From positions 1,240,001 to 1,304,000 of the forward strand of contig OZ038451.1 of NCBI GenBank assembly GCA_964036195.1: a DNA stretch of 64,000 nucleotides. Reading direction: 5' to 3'. The position numbers and the translations under genes are program-made. How positions within the stretch are numbered: the first letter of the stretch is position 1; each line of letters opens with the position of its first letter. Source of the stretch: Sphaerolaimus hirsutus. Its lineage: Eukaryota > Nematoda > Chromadorea > Monhysterida > Sphaerolaimidae. This document shows, in pieces, positions 44,828 to 52,863 of the stretch. A model generated the notes under the pieces. It ran no database searches. It saw only the letters and a program-made list of their open reading frames with translations, and was not told the DNA's origin.

Positions 44828-44847
44828 AAAAAGAAAAATAGGGTGAA
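44828..44847 (+). promoter_or_regulatory. Probable polypurine tract
   Basis: AAAAAAGAAAAATAGGGTGA ends a few bases before the 3' LTR, the position of the plus-strand primer in LTR elements. Confidence 0.5.
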
Positions 44848-44849
44848 TG

Positions 44850-44987
44850 TGTTAGATCCCTGATGTGGGATAGTTCAATATGAAAGTGATTTCCTCTGAT
44901 CTCTGTATGTAAATAGTAAAATGACAGCATTCGACACAATGCGACAACCTGAATAAACGTGACCCGACAAATCAACTCACGTTAACA
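44850..44987 (+). repeat. 3' LTR (copy 1)
   Basis: 138 bp, TGTTAGATCC to CACGTTAACA, followed by the GAAGT duplication. It is unusually short for a gypsy LTR. Confidence 0.93.
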
Positions 44988-45483
44988 GAAGTATTTTATT
45001 CAGATGTACTCCTGAGTATGGGTAAAAATGTATTTTACATTTTCTGTAGTCAGGGGTGAGTAAAACATATTTTACAAGGCAATCTGGCAAAGAATAGGCT
45101 TTTCCATGGGCAAAACTTTTGGTAAATCTGTCCAAACAGTATATATTATATACAGTATATAAATACCTAGTACATATGTAGCGTTTTTGGCAGTTTGCAT
45201 TTGTTTGGTAAGAATTGGTTGACCATGCAAACTGACACGCTGCCTTGATACAGAGGCAAATTGTCTGATATTTTGGCTACTGGGTGATTGTTCAATGTGT
45301 ACATCAATGAAGTTGCCATGCAAAACAACATTTTGTACTGTTTACAGTTGTTGCCATGGTAGAAAGAGCAAGCTTGCCATACATTATTGTTATTGTTATT
45401 GAGACCTGCACCATATCATTCAATTATAACATTGCTCTACATAAATACTTAGGTGAATAATAAATAGGTATTCAAATGTTCAT

Positions 45484-45902
45484 TAGACCCCGTTTACACG
45501 GATTTTTTGTGACGACTTGACAACAATAAAATGTTCAATAAGTTGAGTAAAAAGGTTCCATATTCATTACAAAACGTGGTCAAGTATACCTTCTACCTAA
45601 GCGAATATGCAGGCCAAATGCAGACTCGTGCTTGTAGCTCAAGATTTACAACGTTCGAAAAAAGTTTGCTATTGTCGCTGGCTGTTGGAGACAGTCCGAC
45701 AACTGTCCGACAACTGCAAAAGTTTTCAACTGCCTTTAACTCATGAGCTAAAAGCACGATTGTGCAATTTGACATGCATATTCGCCCAGGTAAGATGTAT
45801 AATTGACCACTTTTTCTCATAAATATGGAACATTTTTACTCAACTTATTGAACGTTTTATTTTTGTCGAGTCGTCACAAAAAATCCGTGTAAACGGGGTC
45901 TA
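45484..45902. mobile_element. Hairpin MITE family K (copy 1)
   Basis: TAGACCCCGTTTACACGGAT and its complement start perfect arms of more than 60 bp (TTTTTTGTGACGACTTGAC and inverse), TA-bounded. It lies in the retrotransposon's right flank and was duplicated with it (50104-50522). Confidence 0.85.
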
Positions 45903-46173
45903 ATACTTTGTTTGAAGAATTGTTTAGAAGAAATAGTTTATTGTCACTTGTTTTCATTATCATGAGCGGCGTAGGTATAAAATACACACTGAACGTTTTT
46001 CAAAGTACATACCTATATGGAAATGTTGTGTTTTAAAATTACTTACTGCCAAGTACAGTGACATGTTACTTAATTCACTAAAATTACTAAAATTTACACC
46101 CAAAATACCAGTATTTTAACAACTCTTTTTGTAGGGGCCAATTTGCATCGCAGCTAAATACACATATCCAAGT

Positions 46174-46424
46174 TATACTCGGCGTACGTGATACTCTGCC
46201 CTCGCACTGATTTATGTCTCGTGTTGGATCGGTGCCAATGATCATCAAATCATGCGATTTCTGTAAAAAATATGAAAACAATTCATCGATGTGAATATGT
46301 TAATGAATACCATTATAACAACAATCAATTTTTTCATCTTTTTATGAAACTCGGACGCGTTAACCATCGTTGGCACACTTCCAGCGGGAACCACACGTGC
46401 AGGGTGTAAAGTAACCGGAGTATA
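46174..46424. mobile_element. MITE family H at the duplication junction
   Basis: TATACTCGGCGTACGTGATA to AAGTAACCGGAGTATA, TA-bounded. Copy 1 of the duplication stops exactly at its left edge, while copy 2 continues into older flank (CCAAGTTTGTGTAGC), so this element marks the junction between copies. Confidence 0.8.
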
Positions 46425-46634
46425 ATAAAATTGTTAATAAATCCAAAAATAGTTAATAAAATTGTAGTGGATAAAAGTCACACTACGAACGTTTGTTATC
46501 ATAAATACAGTCAAAGGACACCTAGAAAATGTCATGCGCAAGCTCGAAAATATGTAATGGCAACTAAAACTAACTTAAATACGTTCGGACAAAAACTAGG
46601 CCGGCAAAACAAAATCCCTTCAATCAATTTAACT

Positions 46635-47679
46635 CAGAGTTGGAAAAACGTATTTACGTTTACCCGAAATACCCGGTTATTCGGGTATTTATATTTACGT
46701 TTACGTTTACGTTTTCCAAAAATACCATTACGTTTTGTTACGTTTTCCTGACCGAAATACCCGGGTACTTCGGAAAATGTAAAAATTCTGATATTTAGGT
46801 GTTTTTAGTGGCTGCGCCCTCAGAAGAAACTGCATATTGCCATGAATTCTCTACCGATTTTGATGGTTGACCACTTAAAATGGTCAGAATGACGTGGCGA
46901 TCACTTTAGTCCTGCAATTAGAATGAGTACAAACAACACGTCAAATATTTAATACACTCCAATACATATCCACTATTGTCCACTGACCGGAGTAAATGCT
47001 GTACATGAAAATGCAACTGTATTTTGACATAAACTGACAATAAATTATGAACAAAATAATGAAAGAAATGTAATATTTATGATAGAAATTCAACACAATT
47101 TTAGGTTCCGTCTTCAGATAGGTATGACAGATGTCACAGTATATTTGATGAGACATTTTTCCAAAATAGGCTAGGCTAAACAAACAGTTTTAAAAGTTGC
47201 AATGCACTGAAACACTGGCTGTCAAGTGTCCATTTAGCCACGCTGGGCTTTTGAAATTTGGTAAAAGTATCCATTTGGGAGATGGAAACATTTGAGCAAA
47301 TTATTTATCAGACTGAATTACAAAAATATGTCATTTTTGCTCAATTTTGATGTTGATATCATTGTTGTGGTCAATTAGATTAGCGTTCGTTATAGTTGTC
47401 TGACTCGATGTTGTTCATTATGGTGAGCATGTAGTGCTAAAACATAAAGATATCGTATGGAAATCAGTGATTGACCCATATAAAGGTGAAAATAATGGTA
47501 TTTTCCAAAGCAAAATGGTAAATACTACGCGTATAAAATTTTTACGTTTACGTTTTTTTTTACGTATTCCTCGGTATTTTAAAAATACCTTACGTTTTAG
47601 TATTTATATTTTAGATTTGGAAAAGGTATTTACGTTTACGTTTACGTTTTCCAAAAATACCAGTATTTGTACAACTCTG
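46635..47679. mobile_element. MITE family A, complete, private to copy 2
   Basis: CAGAGTTGGAAAAACG and TTTGTACAACTCTG bound 1045 bp, with perfect 8-bp duplication ATTTAACT (46627-46634, 47680-47687). The empty site is intact in copy 1 (AATCAATTTAACTCGTC near 42400). Arms are arrays of TTTACGTTTACG and CCCGAAATACCCGG. It sits about 200 bp upstream of gene Y's ATG and may alter its promoter. Confidence 0.93.
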
Positions 47680-47875
47680 ATTTAACTCGTCAAAAACGGC
47701 TATTATTTTTATTTTATTTTTTTTGAAATTTTTTATAACAGATCTGGATATCCCTGTAAATTGAGACTCATTTCTAGCCGAGAACATTCAATAAATAGAT
47801 TAATCTAGCCATAATCTCAAATACGAAAACATTCGACAGGAAATAAAAAACGCACGTGAAACACGGACCGCAACC

Positions 47876-49191
47876 ATGTTTGCAGTTTGTCAGGCGGCAG
47901 CTGACATGGTCAAAAAACTTTTTCAAGGGTTTTGCGGATACCATGCTAATTTCCTGCGGCGCTGCACTATCTGTACAGCACATATTGAAGGGCTTGCAAA
48001 TGCCTTAACGAAAACAGGGCAAGATTATAGGGAGTTGACGAAGAAGTATACTGAACTGCAGGTTATTCCATACCTATATTTCTAGGTTTCAAAAAAAAAT
48101 TTGTTGTAAATCTGCAAAATGTGGGATAAATCAAAAATACGGGATAAATCGAAAATATATATACTCTAACATGGCATGAACAAACATATGCAATGGAACT
48201 TTTACAGGTTCAGCATTGCAAAGCGTTACAACAGCTACGCGACTTCGGATACAAAAAAGAGCTCCCTGAAGCTCAGGTCGGTGTAGTGGACTACCTGGCA
48301 CAAACTGAACAAATGAACAAAGCCCCCATTTCTGGAGGATTGATCAGGAGAAATGAAGACCATGGGTATGACTACCCCAAACACTACCAGGGCAGGTTCA
48401 ACGATCACCGTTCCCGCCCCTACCACAACAATTACAGAAGGGGGCGGGGCAGATTTGGTCCAAAAGAACCCAGGGGAAAATTCTGGGTGGAAAATGTTAG
48501 TTAGCATGAAAATTGCTAAGTGAAAAATTACAGTGAAAAGCTACCAAATATGAATGTAATGCATATTTGCAGTGTGTTTTGGGTATAGGTAACCAGTGCG
48601 AAGTGGAAACTTATAAAGTTATGAAAATCTGATGAAATTTTGGGGTAAACATTATATGTCATTTTGTGCAAATGTAATCAGAGAAAAGCTTGTACAAAAC
48701 CAGAGAAAAACTTGTACATTTCAAAACGTATAGAAAACTCAACCCTACAGGTTCGCCAAGGTCAACCATTAGCCACCTCCACGCCCTCTCCCTCAAACAT
48801 CTCTTCAGAGGCACACGCTGAGGTGTTTGAAGCGGAGGTCAAAGAGGCCACCCGCCGAATCGAGGAAAAAATGCAGGCATCGCAGGCCAACACAACGGGT
48901 TTATCAGTCGCTAAAAAGATGGGGAACATGGAAATAAAAGGGGCTACCGCTGAAATGGATGTAGACACTAGTGTCATCCAAACCCCGAAAGGTGTTTTTC
49001 ACATCAAAACACTGAAAAACGCTGGAAATGACACCATGAAAAACATTGCAACTCTGCTGATTCCAGCGGTAACCAATGCAGGGGACGAAACCATGAAAGA
49101 TGTGTCCAATTTTCTGGGTAACATCACAGAGGCACCGTTATCCCCTTTAAGCAGTGAGATGTATAAAACTTTAAAGATAAAAATAATTTAA
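47876..49191 (+). CDS. Accessory gene Y, copy 2 (intact, three exons)
   Basis: Exons 47876-48061 (186 bp), 48208-48495 (288 bp) and 48751-49191 (441 bp with TAA), all joined in phase 0 by GT/AG introns of 146 and 255 bp, giving 304 residues. Exon 1 has a Cys-rich stretch (CGYHANFLRRCTICTAH) and starts a coiled coil that continues into exon 2 (LTKKYTELQ, then KALQQLRDFGY). Exon 2 ends in an Arg/Gly/Tyr-rich tract (NNYRRGRGRFGPKEPRG), a typical RNA-binding composition. Exon 3 is a helical, Glu/Met-rich domain. No family was recognised. Nucleic-acid binding is an inference from composition. Confidence 0.72.
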
Positions 49192-49469
49192 ATATGTATC
49201 TGCTCTCTTGAAAATTCCAAACCTTTTCAGGGTTCGATAGATTACTACTAGTCTAAATATAAAAATATTAGAGTAAAAATTGGCCCAGTAATTTTTCACC
49301 TATAAGTGTTCACCCATACTCCCCTCTAATACCATGCCCTATTCTCAGATAACACCCCCCGACCAGATCCAGACACACCTGGTTGCAGCAAAAACGAGAA
49401 CGCAGACAACAAGGCGTAAAAGGACAGCAAAACATGATTCATCGTCAAAAAAGAAAAATAGGGTGAATG

Positions 49470-49607
49470 TGTTAGATCCCTGATGTGGGATAGTTCAATA
49501 TGAAAGTGATTTCCTCTGATCTCTGTATGTAAATAGTAAAATGACAGCATTCGACACGATGCGACAACCTGAATAAACGTGACCCGACAAATCAACTCAC
49601 GTTAACA
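49470..49607 (+). repeat. LTR copy in duplication copy 2
   Basis: 138 bp identical to 44850-44987 except one base (GACACGATG versus GACACAATG). Followed again by GAAGT. It arose by segmental duplication, not by a separate insertion. Confidence 0.93.
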
Positions 49608-50103
49608 GAAGTATTTTATTCAGATGTACTCCTGAGTATGGGTAAAAATGTATTTTACATTTTCTGTAGTCAGGGGTGAGTAAAACATATTTTACAAGGC
49701 AATCTGGCAAAGAATAGGCTTTTCCATGGGCAAAACTTTTGGTAAATCTGTCCAAACAGTATATATTATATACAGTATATAAATACCTAGTACATATGTA
49801 GCGTTTTTGGCAGTTTGCATTTGTTTGGTAAGAATTGGTTGACCATGCAAACTGACACGCTGCCTTGATACAGAGGCAAATTGTCTGATATTTTGGCTAC
49901 TGGGTGATTGTTCAATGTGTACATCAATGAAGTTGGCATGCAAAACAACATTTTGTACTGTTTACAGTTGTTGCCATGGTAGAAAGAGCAAGCTTGCCAT
50001 ACATTATTGTTATTGTTATTGAGACCTGCACCATATCATTCAATTATAACATTGCTCTACATAAATACTTAGGTGAATAATAAATAGGTATTCAAATGTT
50101 CAT

Positions 50104-50522
50104 TAGACCCCGTTTACACGGATTTTTTGTGACGACTTGACAACAATAAAATGTTCAATAAGTTGAGTAAAAAGGTTCCATATTCATTACAAAACGTGGT
50201 CAAGTATACCTTCTACCTAAGCGAATATGCAGGCCAAATGCAGACTCGTGCTTGTAGCTCAAGATTTACAACGTTCGAAAAAAGTTTGCTATTGTCGCTG
50301 GCTGTTGGAGACAGTCCGACAACTGTCCGACAACTGCAAAAGTTTTCAACTGCCTTTAACTCATGAGCTAAAAGCACGATTGTGCAATTTGACATGCATA
50401 TTCGCCCAGGTAAGATGTATAATTGACCACTTTTTCTCATAAATATGGAACATTTTTACTCAACTTATTGAACGTTTTATTTTTGTCGAGTCGTCACAAA
50501 AAATCCGTGTAAACGGGGTCTA
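50104..50522. mobile_element. Hairpin MITE family K (copy 2)
   Basis: Same TA-bounded hairpin as 45484-45902, essentially identical. Confidence 0.85.
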
Positions 50523-50794
50523 ATACTTTGTTTGAAGAATTGTTTAGAAGAAATAGTTTATTGTCACTTGTTTTCATTATCATGAGCGGCGTAGGTATAA
50601 AATACACACTGAACGTTTTTCAAAGTACATACCTATATGGAAATGTTGTGTTTTAAAATTACTTCCTGCCAAGTACAGTGACATGTTACTTAATTCACTA
50701 AAATTACTAAAATTTACACCCAAAATACCAGTATTTTAACAACTCTTTTTGTAGGGGCCAATTTGCATCGCAGCTAAATACACATATCCAAGTT

Positions 50795-51052
50795 TGTGTA
50801 GCAATACTTTGATACGTCCCCATATAGGTATTTCTTTTAGTCATGTGTTTTACCAGTTATGGGTATGTAAAGACCTATTCTTTATGAAAATTACTGGCAA
50901 ATTTACTCATATATTCCTCTCGAATAAGCCCCCTTGGTTTATCCCCTCAAAATTTGTATTCTGAAAAAACACTGGGTGTATTTCAAAGTAAATTCGGGTA
51001 AATTTTGGCAAATTGGTAAATTCAAGGGGCTTTTTCGAGGAAATACAGTAGA
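50795..51052. mobile_element. Right part of an old family E element
   Basis: Contains GTTTTACCAGTTATGGGTATG and ends TTTTTCGAGGAAATACAGTA. The matching left part (TTATTCGAGGGGTTTATTTT) is at about 31555-31655, on the other side of the retrotransposon, suggesting an older E element was the outermost host of the nest. Confidence 0.45.
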
Positions 51053-51421
51053 CACAGCAAAAAATGGATTCATGAAGCGTGTGGAAGCAACCTGGATGCG
51101 CGTGAAGCGGCGCGCTTCCACACGCTTCCACCAACATCACGAAAATCTTGGTGAAGTGTATTCCACACGCTTCAGCTAGCTTCACCGCGCGCTTCACGCG
51201 CATCCAAACATGTGGAAGACACCCGCGCTGGCGCTTCCACACGCTTCCCCTACGCATACATTTGTGTGGGAGCGCCATATAAGGAAGCGTGAAGTGCCTT
51301 CACGCAGATTTTCGTGATGCTTGTGGAAGCGCTTGCATGCTTGGTGAAGCGTCGGGAAGTGCTGGCGTGAAGACACTTCCCGACGCTTCACCGCGCATCC
51401 ACACACCCATTTTTTGCTGTG
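51053..51421. mobile_element. CACAG-ended MITE 1
   Basis: CACAGCAAAAAATGG and CCATTTTTTGCTGTG are perfect inverted ends with a 3-bp duplication AGA. Arms are imperfect repeats of GAAGCGTGTGGAAGCG / CGCTTCCACACGCTTC. CAC-ended termini with 3-bp duplications are typical of CACTA (CMC) transposons. Confidence 0.72.
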
Positions 51422-51433
51422 AGATATATCCTT

Positions 51434-51930
51434 CACAGCAAAAACAGCGCTGGTGATCTGCCGTGATCTGCGGTGAAATGTCTTCACGAGGCACTTCAAC
51501 GCACTTCACGGGTGCCAAAGCACTTCCAAACGCTTCACAAAATTTCTCGTGAAGGCACTTCACAGGTGGCCAGGCACTTCACAGATAGCCAGGCACTTCA
51601 AAAATTTGTTATGCATTCGTGAAGTGTCTTCACGAATGGTGCAAGCGGTTTGACGTGCAAAAACATATAATGCATTTCTGCAGTGAAGGCACTTCACGAA
51701 ATACGAAACGCTTCCCTGAAATGGGCGGCATTTGTGAAGTGCATACACGAACGGCATTTGTGAAGCGCTCGTGAAGTGCATTCCAATGGTGATCAGGCTT
51801 GATCACGGTTGGAAGTGTGATCATGAGCGGTGAAGTGCCTGGTGATCAGGCTTGATCAGGCTCTGAAGTGTGATCACGAGAGGCACTTCCAACCGCTCCA
51901 GTGCACTTCACGAGCGTTTTATTTGCTGTG
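51434..51930. mobile_element. CACAG-ended MITE 2
   Basis: CACAGCAAAAACAGCG to CGTTTTATTTGCTGTG with arms of GAAGTGCCTTCACGA-like units. It lies 12 bp from the previous element, with different subterminal sequence. Confidence 0.62.
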
Positions 51931-51990
51931 TTTGATGTGGTGATTGCTGACTTGCAAGCTTGGTTATTTGCAATTCACATTTGCACAGGG

Positions 51991-52107
51991 TTGAGTCTTC
52001 GCAGGAGTGAAAACTTCAAATCGCACGTGACAAGATTGCAACAGAAAATTGATGAATTGCAGAAGGAACAAGAATCAGCACTTGTGTCCAGAATCAGTGG
52101 ACAGTGA
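51991..52107 (+). pseudogene. Possible coiled-coil exon remnant
   Basis: After TTTGCACAG, about 35 codons read as an amphipathic coiled coil (LQQKIDELQKEQESALV) and stop at TGA; a second frame continues with LKNNDDQYRMLLERFEKVG. This looks like a decayed coding exon with a frame break. No family was recognised. Confidence 0.3.
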
Positions 52108-52613
52108 AGACTCAAAGGGCCCTCAAAAATAATGATGACCAGTATAGAATGCTGTTGGAGAGATTTGAGAAGGTTGGCATATGTAAAAGTATACAAATGT
52201 TGATGCATGTGCATTTGGGAATTGCATTGCATGAAAGCATTGTTGTGGTGCTTTGTCTCATTTTAGTGTCATTGCTTCAATTCCTGTCTATGTAATAAAA
52301 AGCTGTGATATTTATGTTAGTGTAGTATCCAACCAATCTGCTTCCACTAATTCTCAATGAATGGGAATAATTAATGGGAAACATGATTCTCAATGAATTA
52401 ACCTTCTAACCCTATTTAAGCACTATTCCATACCCAAGTTCACTTAAAATCATGAACATTCAACAAAAAAAAACAATATTGCAATGAGTCAACATAAAAT
52501 ATGGATTTTTGGCCCAAATCATCACTTATAATGCAATCGCCTGGCGCCACAGCCATTCTATTTTTGGTTATGGTTCTACAGCAGAGTTGTACACTGGAAG
52601 CATGCCACCTGGT

Positions 52614-52831
52614 GGCAATCCCAAGCCCTGTAAAGTGTAAAGTAAAGTGTCAACTGTAAAGTCAAATGCAAAGTGAAGTGTCAACTGTAAAGTCAAATGC
52701 AAAGTAAAGTGTCAATTGTGGTGCAAAGTTCAGTAATAAAATCATTTCTTTTTTGTTTTGATTGACACTTTACTTTGCATTTGACTTTACATTTGACACT
52801 TCACTATACACTTTACAGGGCTTGGGACTGC
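52614..52831. mobile_element. MITE family D
   Basis: GGCAATCCCAAGCCCTG to CAGGGCTTGGGACTGC, 218 bp, with arms of GTAAAGTGTAAAGTAAAGTG and flanks CACCTGGT/CCCATGGT (6 of 8). It lies just upstream of the LRR-like gene. Confidence 0.82.
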
Positions 52832-52863
52832 CCCATGGTCGCTGGTAGCAGGTACTTCTCTGT

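Larger units (their letters stand above)
32060..44987 (+). mobile_element. Ty3/gypsy-type LTR retrotransposon with accessory genes
   Basis: Bounded by 138-bp LTRs that begin TGTTA and end TAACA, with the 5-bp target duplication GAAGT (32055-32059 and 44988-44992). The two LTRs differ at one recognisable position (AACCCGAA versus AACCTGAA), so insertion is recent. Order: 5' LTR (interrupted by a hAT MITE), primer-binding site, gag, pol (protease, reverse transcriptase, RNase H, integrase), a 70-bp tandem repeat, antisense accessory gene X, sense accessory gene Y, family B MITE, purine-rich tract, 3' LTR. gag has a frame break and pol has an in-frame stop, so this copy is defective. Confidence 0.85.
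42214..46174. repeat. Segmental tandem duplication, copy 1
   Basis: About 3.3 kb shared with 46445-50794 at above 99 percent identity once private insertions are removed. It contains gene Y, the 3' LTR, the element's right flank and a family K hairpin. Copy 1 alone has the family B MITE (44075-44735) and has the intact (unoccupied) site for the family A MITE at about 42400. Confidence 0.93.
46445..50794. repeat. Segmental tandem duplication, copy 2
   Basis: Begins AAAAATAGTTAATAAAATTG like 42214 and ends ATATCCAAGTT. It contains an intact gene Y, an LTR and the family K hairpin. It lacks gene X, since the duplicated block starts 11 bp upstream of X's ATG. It alone carries the family A MITE at 46635-47679. 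Confidence 0.93.

Noticed and set aside
49470-49607. Solo LTR or second retrotransposon insertion
   Set aside because: It is embedded in the 3.3-kb duplicated block with the same GAAGT flank, so it is a duplicate of the 3' LTR.
51060-51900. CRISPR-like array of evenly spaced repeats
   Set aside because: The GAAGTG/CTTCAC units vary in spacing and orientation and lie inside hairpins with CACAG termini; the context is eukaryotic.
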